Source of the DNA: Bacteroidota bacterium
Lineage (GTDB): Bacteria > Bacteroidota > Ignavibacteria > Ignavibacteriales > Ignavibacteriaceae
DNA length: 64,000 bases
Assembly: GCA_021824565.1 (NCBI GenBank)
Contig: JAKAKL010000004.1
Location: 45,480-109,479 of the forward strand
Reading direction: 5' to 3'
Both the position numbers and the translations under genes were made by a program. Every line of letters starts with the position of its first letter. Positions within the stretch are counted from its first letter, which is position 1. Below the pieces are notes generated by a model. It did not search any database. It had not been told where the DNA came from and saw only the letters and a program-made list of their open reading frames with translations. Below, piece after piece: positions 1 through 9,031 of this stretch.

Positions 1-1288
1 TGTCAGCCGTTTTGCTGATGTTCCAGTCGTTGGCATTTAGCTGCTTAATTATGAAAGCTCTTTCCGCTTTTTCTTTAAATTCCTGGAATGAATTGCTGTC
101 GTATATGATATTATCCGTCTGTTTGTTTTCAGCGGGAAAAAGAAATTCAATTTCTTTTTTTGAAATTGATCTTTTATCAACAAGAATAATAATTCGTTCA
201 ATAGCGTTTCTAAGCTCCCGGATGTTGCCGCTCCATTTTAAGCTTTGCAAAAATTTAACGGCGTCATCTTCAAAGGCGACTTTAGATTTTTTATGCTTCT
301 CAGTAATTTCATCAATAAAATGATTTATAAGAATCGGAATATCTTCAACCCTTTCCTGAAGCGGCGGAATAGAAATCGGGATAACGTTCAAGCGGTGGAA
401 AAGGTCTTCTCTGAAATTTCCTTTTTCAATTTCATCTTTTAAATTTTTATTTGTAGCCGACAAAATCCTAACATCAATTTCAATTTTTTTAGTACCGCCT
501 ACTCTTTCAATCTTATTATCTTCAATAGCGCGAAGAACCTTTGCCTGCGCCTGCAAACTCATATCGCCGATTTCATCTAAAAAAATTGTGCCTTTGTTTG
601 CCAGCTCGAACTTTCCTATACGCTGCTGTATTGCGCCTGTGAAGGAACCTTTCTCATGACCAAATAATTCCGACTCAATTAATTCATTCGGAATAGCTGC
701 GCAATTCACTTCAATAAAAGGTTTATCCTTTCGCAAGCTCTTGTTGTGAATTGCTCTTGCTACAAGCTCTTTGCCTGTCCCGTTGTCTCCGGTAATCAAA
801 ACCCTTGTGTCGATTGGCGCGACGCGTTCAATTACTTCGAGTATGTTTGTGATAGCTCTGCTATTACCAAGAATTTTGTCGCTTCCCAAAAGAGTTTTTT
901 TTATCTCTTTGTTTTCGGAAAGAAGATTTGACTGCTCGACAGCGTTTCTAATGCTGATCAAAAGCTTTTCGCGGTCGATTGGCTTTTCAATAAAATCAAA
1001 AGCGCCCAGCCGTGTTGCTTTGATCGCATTCTCAACGCTGCCGTGTGCGGAAATAATTATTACTGAAATCGAAGAATTAATTTCCTTAGCCTTTTTTAAA
1101 ACTTCAAAGCCGTTCATCGCCGGCATTTGAATATCAAGCAGAACTGTAGAAAATTGTAAGGCGGAAATTTTATCTATTCCTTCGGCGGCTGAAGTGGAGT
1201 ATTCAACATTGTAACCTTCATAATCAAGGATCATTTTTATGCTTTCGCAAATTTCCTTTTCGTCATCAATAATTAAAACTGAATTCAT
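1..1288 (-). CDS. NtrC/NtrX-type sigma-54-dependent response regulator (3' end missing)
   Basis: Cytoplasmic transcription activator of sigma-54 promoters. The frame starts at an ATG whose first base is 1288 and runs off the left edge, so about 429 residues are visible. An N-terminal receiver domain (about 1-120) has the DD pair at 8-9 and the phosphoacceptor Asp52 in LLDIQMP. The AAA+ domain follows, with Walker A ITGDNGTGKE and the sigma-54 contact loop written GSFTGA instead of GAFTGA. The visible end (KQLNANDWNISKTAD) is the beginning of a Fis-type DNA-binding helix-turn-helix, so only about 20-30 residues should be lost. Its start overlaps the stop of the upstream secreted-protein gene (1285) by a few bases, so they are probably co-transcribed. 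No partner kinase is adjacent. An NtrY-like kinase lies at 39264-43103, but pairing them is guesswork. Family assignment is secure; target genes are unknown. Confidence 0.93.
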   Translation of the reverse strand, partial: MNSVLIIDDEKEICESIKMILDYEGYNVEYSTSAAEGIDKISALQFSTVLLDIQMPAMNGFEVLKKAKEINSSISVIIISAHGSVENAIKATRLGAFDFIEKPIDREKLLISIRNAVEQSNLLSENKEIKKTLLGSDKILGNSRAITNILEVIERVAPIDTRVLITGDNGTGKELVARAIHNKSLRKDKPFIEVNCAAIPNELIESELFGHEKGSFTGAIQQRIGKFELANKGTIFLDEIGDMSLQAQAKVLRAIEDNKIERVGGTKKIEIDVRILSATNKNLKDEIEKGNFREDLFHRLNVIPISIPPLQERVEDIPILINHFIDEITEKHKKSKVAFEDDAVKFLQSLKWSGNIRELRNAIERIIILVDKRSISKKEIEFLFPAENKQTDNIIYDSNSFQEFKEKAERAFIIKQLNANDWNISKTAD

Positions 1289-1965
1289 AAATTATATCTA
1301 AAAAAAATAAGTGAACGAATTATCAAAACATCAGACGGCAAAACCTTTTTATTGTCCTTTAAAATTTGACCAAAGATGTTTCCAAGAATGTTAGTCTGCA
1401 AATCTCTCGGATCAATTGAGTTTTGCACTTCAAAATCTTGTTCAAAAACTTCTATAAAATAACCAATTAGATTGCCTAAATCAAAAAAGTTTGAAGAGTA
1501 AGAAATGAAGGCGCTCCCGAAAAAATGCGCAAGTTTATCTTTATCGCCGAAGCTGTCTTCAGGCGTATCAAAAAAAAGCCACTTCGGAAGATTTTTGTTT
1601 TTTCCATTATAAATATCTTCTTCCGCAGAAGGTAGCCTGTAATCAACCATTGCGTCAATCAAGGGGAACCTCACATGAACATGATTATACGGGATTACTG
1701 CCATTGTTAAATCAAATAATGTTTCCGAAAAATTATTTTTATTGAACTGCAAGGCGCGCAGATAAATTGTATCCACTAACGCTAGATCGTTGTTGGTTTT
1801 TTTTAGATCTGAAAAATAATCCGAGGCGATAAATTTTGAAATGTAATTTATACTCTTGGAAAGATGGCTCTGTTGAGCAAATGTTATTGTAATTGAAAAG
1901 CTCTGGAATACCAGCAAAAGCAAAAAATATTTTATTAGCTGAGATTTGCTTTTATTTATGAACAT
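1285..1965 (-). CDS. Secreted protein with a DKLAHF motif, possibly DUF2279/YfiM-like
   Basis: A 226-residue protein with an N-terminal signal peptide (hydrophobic stretch LLLLVFQSFSITITFA, likely cleavage after FAQ). The central part contains DKLAHFFGSAF. This resembles the DK-x-x-HF motif of the YfiM/DUF2279 lipoprotein family, whose function is not established. The C-terminal half is predicted amphipathic with no obvious catalytic signature. The start codon overlaps the stop of the carboxyltransferase gene by one base and its stop overlaps the start of the response regulator, so three unrelated functions appear to be translationally linked. I infer an envelope or periplasmic location from the signal peptide. 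The family link rests on one short motif and is tentative. Confidence 0.75.
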   Translation of the reverse strand: MFINKSKSQLIKYFLLLLVFQSFSITITFAQQSHLSKSINYISKFIASDYFSDLKKTNNDLALVDTIYLRALQFNKNNFSETLFDLTMAVIPYNHVHVRFPLIDAMVDYRLPSAEEDIYNGKNKNLPKWLFFDTPEDSFGDKDKLAHFFGSAFISYSSNFFDLGNLIGYFIEVFEQDFEVQNSIDPRDLQTNILGNIFGQILKDNKKVLPSDVLIIRSLIFFRYNL

Positions 1966-3620
1966 TAAGTCTGAATAACTCCGACATTGAACTTAGAAAT
2001 ATCAGGATTATTGTTAGCCGCTTCCAAAGCCATCGAAACGTACTCTCGAGTTAAAGCCGGATCGATGATTTCGTCGATCCACAGCCGCGCAGCAGCATAA
2101 AGCGGAGTGCTCTTTTCATCATACGATTTATTTATATCGTTCAATAGATTTTTCTTTTCAGTTTCGCTGAAAATTTTTCCGTCTTTTTCCGCTTGTTTTA
2201 ATTTTATGTCTAGCAAAACACTGCTTGCCTGTGCGCCTCCCATAACCGCTATCTTCGCGTTCGGATAAGCGAAAATAAATCTCGGGTCGTACGCTTTCCC
2301 GCACATTGCATAGTTTCCCGCGCCGAAACTGTTGCCGGTAATAATTGTAATTTTCGGAACGACAGAATTAGCTACGGCGTTCACCATCTTTGCTCCGTCT
2401 TTAATAATTCCGCCGTGCTCGGCTCTGCTGCCGACCATAAATCCTGTAACATCCTGCAGAAACAGCAGCGGAATTTTTTTCTGATTGCAGTTCATTATAA
2501 ACCTTGCAGCTTTATCCGCGCTGTCAGAATATATTACTCCGCCAACCTGCATTTCTCCGGTTTCCGTTTTTATAATGCTCCGTTGATTTGCCACAATGCC
2601 GACTGCCCAGCCGTCAATTCTCGCGTATGCAGTAATTATCGTTTTTCCATAACCGGCTTTGTATTCGTCGATCTCCGAGTCGTCAACAATTCGTGAAATA
2701 ATTTCATAAGTATCATAAGGCTTAATCGGATCTTCAGGCAGCAATCCGTATATTTCATCCGGATTAAATTTTGGAGGCTTGCTTTCTATTCTGTTGAAGC
2801 CTGCATTATTACCATTCCAGTTTTTATTTGTTAAGCTTCTTATTTTTTGAATACACTCGTCGTCATTTTTCATAACGTAGTCCGTTACGCCTGAAATATT
2901 CGACTGAACTTTCGCGCCGCCGAGACTTTCATTGTCTATGATTTCACCTATTGCCGCTCGAACAAGATGAGAGCCTGCTAAAAAAACTGAGCCTTCTCCT
3001 TCGACGATCAAAGCCTCATCACTCATTATCGGAAGATATGCTCCTCCGGCAACGCACGGTCCCATGATCGCGGCAATCTGCGGTATGCCCGTGGAAGACA
3101 TAATGGCATTGTTCCTGAAAATTCTTCCGAAGTGTTCTTTATCTGGGAAAATTTCATCCTGCATCGGCAGAAAAACTCCGGCGCTGTCTACAAGATAAAT
3201 TACCGGTAATTTATTTTCAATTGATATTTCCTGAGCACGGATATTTTTTTTAACAGTAATCGGGAACCACGCTCCGGCTTTTACTGTAGCGTCATTCGCA
3301 ACTATCACGTGATACTTGCCGTTAATTTTCCCGACGCCGTATATTGTTCCTGACGAAGGCGCGCCGCCTTGCTCTTCATACATACCGTAAGCTGCGAACG
3401 CGCTGAGTTCGAAAAAACTTTTTTCATCATCTACTAACTTGCTTATGCGCTCTCTTGCAGTCAGCTTGCCTTTTTCTTTTTGCCGTTCAATTGCTCTCTT
3501 GCCTCCGCCGAGTTTTATTTTTTCCTTTTCTGCGTTTAGTTTGCGGATAAGATTTTTGTAGTAGTCCTGCCGTCTTAAATAAATTTCATTTTCTTTAATT
3601 GCTTTGCCTATTTGCGCCAT
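1965..3620 (-). CDS. Acyl-CoA carboxylase carboxyltransferase (beta) subunit
   Basis: A 551-residue biotin-dependent carboxyltransferase that moves carboxyl from carboxybiotin to an acyl-CoA in the cytoplasm. It has the two crotonase-like halves of the family: the N-terminal half carries DSAGVFLPMQDEIFPDKEH (about 145-163) and GPCVAGGAYLP (about 187-197), and the C-terminal half carries QDVTGFMVG and GNSFGAGNYAMCGKAYDPRF. The FLPMQDEIFPD signature is closest to methylcrotonyl-CoA/geranyl-CoA carboxylase beta subunits, but propionyl-CoA use cannot be excluded. No biotin carboxylase or biotin carrier gene is in the window. It lies 15 bases downstream of the acyl-CoA dehydrogenase gene on the same strand, which is the usual leucine or odd-chain catabolism arrangement. 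Start ATG at 3620 leaves a family-typical N-terminus. Confidence 0.92.
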   Translation of the reverse strand: MAQIGKAIKENEIYLRRQDYYKNLIRKLNAEKEKIKLGGGKRAIERQKEKGKLTARERISKLVDDEKSFFELSAFAAYGMYEEQGGAPSSGTIYGVGKINGKYHVIVANDATVKAGAWFPITVKKNIRAQEISIENKLPVIYLVDSAGVFLPMQDEIFPDKEHFGRIFRNNAIMSSTGIPQIAAIMGPCVAGGAYLPIMSDEALIVEGEGSVFLAGSHLVRAAIGEIIDNESLGGAKVQSNISGVTDYVMKNDDECIQKIRSLTNKNWNGNNAGFNRIESKPPKFNPDEIYGLLPEDPIKPYDTYEIISRIVDDSEIDEYKAGYGKTIITAYARIDGWAVGIVANQRSIIKTETGEMQVGGVIYSDSADKAARFIMNCNQKKIPLLFLQDVTGFMVGSRAEHGGIIKDGAKMVNAVANSVVPKITIITGNSFGAGNYAMCGKAYDPRFIFAYPNAKIAVMGGAQASSVLLDIKLKQAEKDGKIFSETEKKNLLNDINKSYDEKSTPLYAAARLWIDEIIDPALTREYVSMALEAANNNPDISKFNVGVIQT

Positions 3621-3634
3621 GATTAGTCCGGTGA

Positions 3635-4798
3635 TTAATCTTTTAATAATTCTTTTGCAATTACTAATCTTTGTATTTCCGAAGTTCCTTCGCCTATCGT
3701 TAAGAGCTTTACATCGCGATAGAATTTTTCTACAGGAAAATCTTTTATGTAGCCGTAGCCGCCGAAAATTTGAACTGCCTCGCTCGCTGTCTTTTCCGCT
3801 ACTTCGCTTGCATATAATTTTGCCATCGCTGCTTCCTTAAAATTCGGCTTTCCGCTGTCTTTCATAAATGCAGAACGAAATGTTAACATGCGCGCTGCAT
3901 CAATCTGTGTTTGCATGTCAGCTAACTTAAATTGGATCGCCTGGAATTCGCTTAACGATTTTCCAAACTGAAATCTTTCTTTGCTGTATTTTAACGCTGC
4001 GTTCAAAGCGCCCTGAGCCAATCCCACGCTAAGCGCGGCAATTGAAATTCTTCCGCCTTCAAGAATTTTTAAAGCCTGGACAAAACCTTCTCCTTCGTTA
4101 CCGATTAAATTTTCTTTTGGCACTTTGCAATTTTCAAATATAAGCTGGGAAGTATCGCTTGCGCGCATTCCTAATTTATTTTCTTTTTTACCTGCCGAAA
4201 ATCCTTCCATCCCTTTTTCAAGAATAAAGGCTGAAATACCTTTGCTTCCTTTTTGCTTATCGGTAATTGCCATTACTACAGCTGTCTCTCCGACAGAGCC
4301 GTGAGTGATAAAGGTCTTGCCTCCGTTTAGGAGATAGTATCCTTCCTTTTTTTCCGCAAATGATTTTAATCCGCCAGCATCGCTGCCTGACGATGATTCA
4401 GTCAATCCCCATGCTCCAATTTTATTCCCTGAAGCTAAATCAGGCAAATATTTTTTCTTTTGATCCTGGTTTGCAAAGCGAAAAATATGATTTGTGCATA
4501 GCCCGTTATGAGCCGCAACAGAAAGCGCAATTGACGGGTCAACTTTAGCAAGTTCTTCTATGATAATGGCAAACTCGATATAGCCTAATCCGGAACCGCC
4601 GTATTCTTCATCTACTACAATACCTAAAAATCCTAAGCTGCCAAGCTCCTTAAAAATTTCAACCGGGAATTTTTGAGACTCATCGTACTCCATAATTCTT
4701 GGTTGAATTTTTTCTGAAGCAAATTCGCGTATTGTATCCCGGATAATAATTTGATTTTCAGTAAGGCCGATTAAATAAGCATCCTGCGCTGTTTGCAT
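3635..4798 (-). CDS. Acyl-CoA dehydrogenase
   Basis: A 387-residue FAD-dependent acyl-CoA dehydrogenase that makes the alpha-beta double bond of an acyl-CoA. Length and layout fit the short/branched-chain subfamily. Visible signatures are WGLTESSSGSDAGG (flavin-contacting loop), the C-terminal QIFGGYGYIKDFPVEKFYRD and the final GEGTSEIQ, where Glu370 is the probable catalytic base as in short-chain enzymes. It sits directly before the carboxyltransferase gene, so the substrate may be isovaleryl-CoA, 2-methylbutyryl-CoA or butyryl-CoA. The sequence alone does not decide this. A 98-base gap separates it from the meaB gene upstream. Confidence 0.93.
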   Translation of the reverse strand: MQTAQDAYLIGLTENQIIIRDTIREFASEKIQPRIMEYDESQKFPVEIFKELGSLGFLGIVVDEEYGGSGLGYIEFAIIIEELAKVDPSIALSVAAHNGLCTNHIFRFANQDQKKKYLPDLASGNKIGAWGLTESSSGSDAGGLKSFAEKKEGYYLLNGGKTFITHGSVGETAVVMAITDKQKGSKGISAFILEKGMEGFSAGKKENKLGMRASDTSQLIFENCKVPKENLIGNEGEGFVQALKILEGGRISIAALSVGLAQGALNAALKYSKERFQFGKSLSEFQAIQFKLADMQTQIDAARMLTFRSAFMKDSGKPNFKEAAMAKLYASEVAEKTASEAVQIFGGYGYIKDFPVEKFYRDVKLLTIGEGTSEIQRLVIAKELLKD

Positions 4799-4843
4799 AT
4801 TTTTCCTTTCAGTTTTTCAGTTTGTTTTCTGATTTATTTTTTT

Positions 4844-4872
4844 AGATAAAATATCTTTTGAACATTTTATCT
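4844..4872. repeat. AT-rich inverted repeat between meaB and the acyl-CoA dehydrogenase gene
   Basis: A perfect 9-bp inverted repeat, AGATAAAAT (4844-4852) and ATTTTATCT (4864-4872), with an 11-base loop. It lies 26 bases past the meaB stop on the minus strand. No T-tract follows on the minus strand, so a strong intrinsic terminator is doubtful. It could be a weak terminator, an mRNA end structure or a coincidence in AT-rich DNA. Confidence 0.35.
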
Positions 4873-4897
4873 TTAGTTAATTATAATCGAAACTAAA

Positions 4898-5854
4898 TTA
4901 CAATTGCTTTTTGAAATTTTCTATGATCTCTTCGGCAATGTGATACGGAGACGAATTTCCTAACACAATTTTTTCCAATGAAGAAGCCAAAGATTTTTCT
5001 CCTTCATCATCCCAAAGCTTTTTCCGTATTTGCTCTTCGACGATTTCCTTTACCCGTACTTTTGTACGTTCTTCTCTTTTCGTCCGAAACTTGCCTGTAT
5101 TTTCTAAATATGTTTTATGTTTTAAAATTTCTTGTTCAACTTCGGCTATGCCTTTATTCTCGGTAGCTGTAGTTTTTACAATCGAATTCAGCCATGATTT
5201 TTGATCATGCTCTTTCATCATCAAAATGGTTTTGAGCGCGGTAACTGCCTGCTCCGAGCCTGGTCTGTCGCTTTTATTTAGCACGAAAAAATCAGCGATT
5301 TCCATTAATCCTGCTTTCATCGCCTGAACAGAATCTCCAGACTCAGGCACCAGCACAACTATTGTTGTATCAGCCGCCTGTGCGATATCGAGTTCAGATT
5401 GACCTACGCCTACTGTTTCAAAAATAATATAATCATAACCAGCAACGTCAAGAATGTCCGCTGCGTCGTTTGCTTTTCTGCTTAAGCCGCCGAGGCTTCC
5501 GCGCGTAGCCATGCTGCGTATAAAAATTCCGGCATCCTGACCAATTTCATTCATTCTAACCCGGTCGCCTAAAAGTGCGCCGCCTGTAAAAGGACTTGAA
5601 GGATCGACTGCAATTATTCCTACGGTTTTATTTTTACTTCGCAATAATTTTGCAAGCTGATTGGTAATTGTGCTTTTGCCGGCGCCTGGAGGTCCGGTAA
5701 TTCCTATTCTATATGCGTTGCCTACTCTGCAATAAATATTTTTTAACAAATCCGTCGCTTGCACTCCGTCTGATTCAACAATAGAGATTAAACGCGCAAC
5801 GCTTCTTCTGTCGTTTTGAAATAATTTTTCTATGAACTGATTTCCAATAAGCAT
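4898..5854 (-). CDS. meaB: MeaB-type GTPase, chaperone of B12-dependent acyl-CoA mutase
   Basis: A 318-residue G3E-family GTPase that loads and protects adenosylcobalamin-dependent mutases such as methylmalonyl-CoA mutase. Visible motifs are Walker A GPPGAGKST (about 54-62), DPSSPFTGGALLGDR (about 84-98), the switch segment ETVGVGQSELDI (about 148-159) and the base-specificity NKSD (about 193). These match MeaB/ArgK and not the hydrogenase or urease G3E proteins. The mutase it most likely serves is encoded far away at 50286-51941 on the same strand. The neighbouring acyl-CoA dehydrogenase and carboxyltransferase are consistent with a propionate or branched-chain route. Length is typical. Confidence 0.93.
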   Translation of the reverse strand: MLIGNQFIEKLFQNDRRSVARLISIVESDGVQATDLLKNIYCRVGNAYRIGITGPPGAGKSTITNQLAKLLRSKNKTVGIIAVDPSSPFTGGALLGDRVRMNEIGQDAGIFIRSMATRGSLGGLSRKANDAADILDVAGYDYIIFETVGVGQSELDIAQAADTTIVVLVPESGDSVQAMKAGLMEIADFFVLNKSDRPGSEQAVTALKTILMMKEHDQKSWLNSIVKTTATENKGIAEVEQEILKHKTYLENTGKFRTKREERTKVRVKEIVEEQIRKKLWDDEGEKSLASSLEKIVLGNSSPYHIAEEIIENFKKQL

Positions 5855-5869
5855 GAAGAAATTTTTATT

Positions 5870-6793
5870 CTATTTAATTTGTCGTTTAAAAAATTCTACA
5901 GTTAGTTTCAAGCCGTCTTCGATATTAGTTGAAGGTCGCCAGTTAAATCTATTATGAAATTTATCCGAAGTAATAACGCTTCTCATTTGTTCTCCTGGTG
6001 CGGCGGGACCGTGTTTTTCAGTTTGTCCTTTTTCGGTAATTGTATTTAACATTGCAAATAATTCATTTACCGTGGTCTCCTTGCCGGTGCCGATATTATA
6101 GATGTCGCTCGCTTCATCTTTGGCTGCAATCAAATTAGCTTTAACGACATCGCCGACAAAAACATAATCGCGGGTTTGATTTCCGTGCCCGTTAATTATT
6201 GTCTGGTCTCCCTTCAATAATCTTGAAGTAAAAATAGCAACAACTCCAGCCTCGCCAAACGGGTTTTGCCTCGGTCCGTATATATTTGCGTATCGAAGGA
6301 TTGTATAATTTAAATTGTACTGAGCGTTGTAAAAGTATAAATATTTTTCGACTGCAAGCTTTGATATGCCGTAAGGCGAAAGAGGCGAAGTGAGATGATT
6401 TTCATCTGCCGGAAAATATTTTTGTTCGCCGTAAACAGCGCCGCCGGTAGATGCGAACATGAATTTTTTTACTCCGGTTCGGATCGAACATTGAAGCAGG
6501 TTTATTGTTCCTAAAATATTTGTGTTAGCGTCAAATGCAGGATCGGCAACTGACCGGCGAACGTCCATCTGCGCCGCATGATGATTGATCAGATCAAATT
6601 TTTCTTTTTCGAAAAGATCAATTAAGCTTTTGTCGCAGATATCCGCTTTAATAAATTTCGCTTTAGGATTTATATTCTTTTCAAAGCCGGTCGAAAGATT
6701 GTCTAATATAAAAACATCATTCCCTTCATTGATGAAAGCATCGGCTACTTGTGAAGCAATAAATCCGGCTCCACCTGTTACAAGAATCTTCAC
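5870..6793 (-). CDS. NAD-dependent epimerase/dehydratase, UDP-glucose 4-epimerase-like
   Basis: A 307-residue extended short-chain dehydrogenase/reductase acting on nucleotide sugars. The Rossmann motif TGGAGFIAS is at 6-14, the catalytic residues are in FASTGGAVYG (about 113-122) and in Y-x3-K at Tyr141/Lys145 (SPYGISKLAVEKY), and RYANIYGPRQNP (about 177 onward) is the substrate-domain signature of GalE/WbpP-like epimerases. The likely reaction is C4 epimerisation of a UDP-hexose for surface polysaccharide. The exact substrate is unknown. The stop lies 15 bases upstream of the meaB start and the start is 3 bases after the nadD stop, so it reads as part of the same transcription unit. Confidence 0.88.
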   Translation of the reverse strand: MKILVTGGAGFIASQVADAFINEGNDVFILDNLSTGFEKNINPKAKFIKADICDKSLIDLFEKEKFDLINHHAAQMDVRRSVADPAFDANTNILGTINLLQCSIRTGVKKFMFASTGGAVYGEQKYFPADENHLTSPLSPYGISKLAVEKYLYFYNAQYNLNYTILRYANIYGPRQNPFGEAGVVAIFTSRLLKGDQTIINGHGNQTRDYVFVGDVVKANLIAAKDEASDIYNIGTGKETTVNELFAMLNTITEKGQTEKHGPAAPGEQMRSVITSDKFHNRFNWRPSTNIEDGLKLTVEFFKRQIK

Positions 6794-6796
6794 AGT

Positions 6797-7375
6797 TTAC
6801 TCCTTATATAATTTGTTGTTGTAAATATATCGTTCTACTTTGGACGGCACAAGAAAATTTACAGGTAAATTTTTTGCAACTCTCTCTCTTATATCGCTTG
6901 AACTTATTTCAATTGAAGGTGTGTCTACAAAAATTGCAGATTTATAATATTTATCCTGAACTCTGGGAATTTCAAATGACTTTCGGTTCAACACAACAAG
7001 ACTGGCTAACTTCAAAATTTCGTCCGGCTCCTTCCATGTATTGAACTTCAAGATGTTATCATAACCGATTATCAACTCTATCTTTTTATATTTCTTAATC
7101 AATAGGCGAAGCGTATCGACAGTGTATGATATGGTTTTATTGTTCACTTCAACATCCGAATAATCGAAATAGGGAATATCTTTTATAGCCAGCTTAACCA
7201 TCTCAAGTCTATGAGCAGGATTTAACGCAGGTATATCGGCTTTATGCGGCGAGATAAATGCCGGTATAAAAATAATTTTATCAAGGCTTCTAATCTCTCT
7301 TACTGATTGAGCCGTAATTAAATGCCCCAGGTGTATTGGATCGAAAGTTCCTCCGAAGATTCCAACAGCGCTCAT
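6797..7375 (-). CDS. nadD: Nicotinate-nucleotide adenylyltransferase
   Basis: A 192-residue enzyme of NAD synthesis that adenylates nicotinate mononucleotide to deamido-NAD. The nucleotidyltransferase signature GGTFDPIHLGHL (8-19) contains the HxGH motif, PAFISPHK follows, and the C-terminal ISSSDIRERV loop is also present. Together they are diagnostic of NadD. The start overlaps the stop of the upstream gene by 4 bases (ATGA type), showing translational coupling. Length and motif spacing are normal for the family. Confidence 0.95.
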   Translation of the reverse strand: MSAVGIFGGTFDPIHLGHLITAQSVREIRSLDKIIFIPAFISPHKADIPALNPAHRLEMVKLAIKDIPYFDYSDVEVNNKTISYTVDTLRLLIKKYKKIELIIGYDNILKFNTWKEPDEILKLASLVVLNRKSFEIPRVQDKYYKSAIFVDTPSIEISSSDIRERVAKNLPVNFLVPSKVERYIYNNKLYKE

Positions 7376-8070
7376 TTAAGAAGTTCCTTATATTCGATAA
7401 ATAGATGAGTAAACTTTTCGTGCATTTGCTGACTGCAATAAGATAGGCTTTCTTTTTTTGAAAGCTCCGCATATAATTGCTTGAAGTCGTTTAGATTTTC
7501 AATCAACATAAAATTGTTCATCACGTGGATAAAATTTTCATGCTTATTTACTTTTAACAGCAGGCTGTCATAGTTTAAATTTTCCCAGTCAATATCCATG
7601 AACAACTCTTTATTGTAAGAATTAAACCCAATGAAAGCGATGCGGCTGCTGAAAGATTTCCCAATTACAATGGCTTCATCTTCCATTGCCAGTAAATTAA
7701 AAGCTTTGGAGATATCGTTCGAACTGATCCCGATTGAGTTTGAAAAAATAATAAGATTATTAGAAAACTTATTTGAAAATTTTTCCGCGAGGGATTTAAT
7801 ATAATTTTGCTTTACACAGGTGTCGCCAAAGAAACTTGTTATATTAATGTTGAAGAAATCGTAAGGAACAAAATCTTTGTCTCTAATATCAAAGCTGAAA
7901 ACAGCGGGGCTTATTGCCTGTGTTTGGCATGCTATCTCGCGGTGGTTTTCAATTAATGCCTGTTGAAGCAGTTGTGAATTTTCTTTGCTGAACGATTCAA
8001 ACAAGCTTACCGAATCGCAGTTAAACGCGGGCGAAAGAGAAACGTAATAAATAATAGAATCAGTCTTCAT
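7372..8070 (-). CDS. Divergent DUF2064 (TIGR04282)-like protein
   Basis: A 232-residue cytoplasmic protein with no signal peptide or membrane segment. The middle (about residues 105-190) follows the outline of DUF2064/TIGR04282 glycosyltransferase-A-like proteins: a segment with F..G....... that should be followed by a nucleotide-binding SDCP motif, then an LF.DIDW segment. Here the positions read NLIIFSNSIGISSNDISKAF and ELFMDIDWENLNYD. The Asp-containing SDCP motif is replaced by SNSIG, so if the relationship is real the nucleotide-sugar site is probably lost or changed. It overlaps nadD by 4 bases and follows the PrsW gene by 5 bases. The family link is my own pattern judgement and needs a profile search. 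Confidence 0.6.
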   Translation of the reverse strand: MKTDSIIYYVSLSPAFNCDSVSLFESFSKENSQLLQQALIENHREIACQTQAISPAVFSFDIRDKDFVPYDFFNINITSFFGDTCVKQNYIKSLAEKFSNKFSNNLIIFSNSIGISSNDISKAFNLLAMEDEAIVIGKSFSSRIAFIGFNSYNKELFMDIDWENLNYDSLLLKVNKHENFIHVMNNFMLIENLNDFKQLYAELSKKESLSYCSQQMHEKFTHLFIEYKELLK

Positions 8071-8075
8071 GGCGT

Positions 8076-9026
8076 TTAACTTTTAGGTAAGTAGAGCAGG
8101 TTAGAAATAAACTGCCTGTAGTATTCGATATCTTTCTCATAAAAGTCTCTGCTTGAGCCGGAAGAATTTTTTAATTCCATTTTTCTAAATGCTAAAGTTG
8201 TTGCTGCCCTAATATATAATTTGCGTATGCTTTCATCAACCCAGCCCGTCCTTTTTCTTTTAGACGAATTTAAGATCGTTAAATGCTCAAAAGGTATTAA
8301 GCCGCTTTTATATTCATCAAACAATTCCTCGAAAATAATTTTTCTTTCGCCGCTTATGGCAAGCACAAAAGTTATTATAAAAATTAAAATAGTAAAAAAC
8401 ATAAAAATAAATCCGGCGGCAGTTGTTGATCCCATGGTTACGCTGTAATTCCAAATAAAATGTATGAACATTGCGATAAACAGCCCGGTCAACGGGAAAA
8501 ATATTTTACCTTTTTTGCGTCTGAACTTTGAGTAGCCCAGGAAAGCGCCGAAGGTAGCGGTTGCAACGCAGTGCATCACTCCGGAAAACAAAGTCCGGAT
8601 TATTACAATCGTTATCCATTGATAAAGAGTGTTGCCGAATGTTATGAAATATAAAAAGTTCTCGGTCATTCCGAAGCCGAGACCGATTGCGCCTCCGTAT
8701 ACAATTCCGTCCGTGATGTTATCAAATTTTTTGTTTGTAAAAGTAATGAAAAGAAAAAGTCCCTTTGTAATTTCTTCAACGTAAGGTGCTACGAAAATTG
8801 TTTCCGCGTTTGTTAAATTTTTTGGGCTGGTGATTATAATAGATAACGCGGAAGATATAATTGCGCTTCCTATTATTGCGAAAAAAATCGCTCCTAATGC
8901 TCCCCACAAAAAATTTAAAAGAACTAAGCCGAATGGTTCGCGGTCGTACATATCAAATCGCCAGATGATAATTAAATATATTAACATCGGTACTATTGCA
9001 GCTATTGCCGAAGCTGTATAATGCAT
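8076..9026 (-). CDS. PrsW-family intramembrane metalloprotease
   Basis: A 316-residue polytopic inner-membrane protein with about seven to eight hydrophobic helices. The PrsW signature is visible: VEEITKG (Glu84, Glu85, Lys88), MTENFLYF (Glu122), SGVMHCVATATFG and HFIWNY, which supply the Glu and His residues thought to bind the catalytic metal. PrsW of Bacillus subtilis cuts the anti-sigma factor RsiW, and by analogy this protein may release a regulator from the membrane. No sigma/anti-sigma pair is next to it. The C-terminal 70 residues are soluble. It starts 5 bases from the ABC permease stop, so it is likely co-transcribed with the exporter. Confidence 0.87.
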   Translation of the reverse strand: MHYTASAIAAIVPMLIYLIIIWRFDMYDREPFGLVLLNFLWGALGAIFFAIIGSAIISSALSIIITSPKNLTNAETIFVAPYVEEITKGLFLFITFTNKKFDNITDGIVYGGAIGLGFGMTENFLYFITFGNTLYQWITIVIIRTLFSGVMHCVATATFGAFLGYSKFRRKKGKIFFPLTGLFIAMFIHFIWNYSVTMGSTTAAGFIFMFFTILIFIITFVLAISGERKIIFEELFDEYKSGLIPFEHLTILNSSKRKRTGWVDESIRKLYIRAATTLAFRKMELKNSSGSSRDFYEKDIEYYRQFISNLLYLPKS

Positions 9027-9031
9027 TTAGA

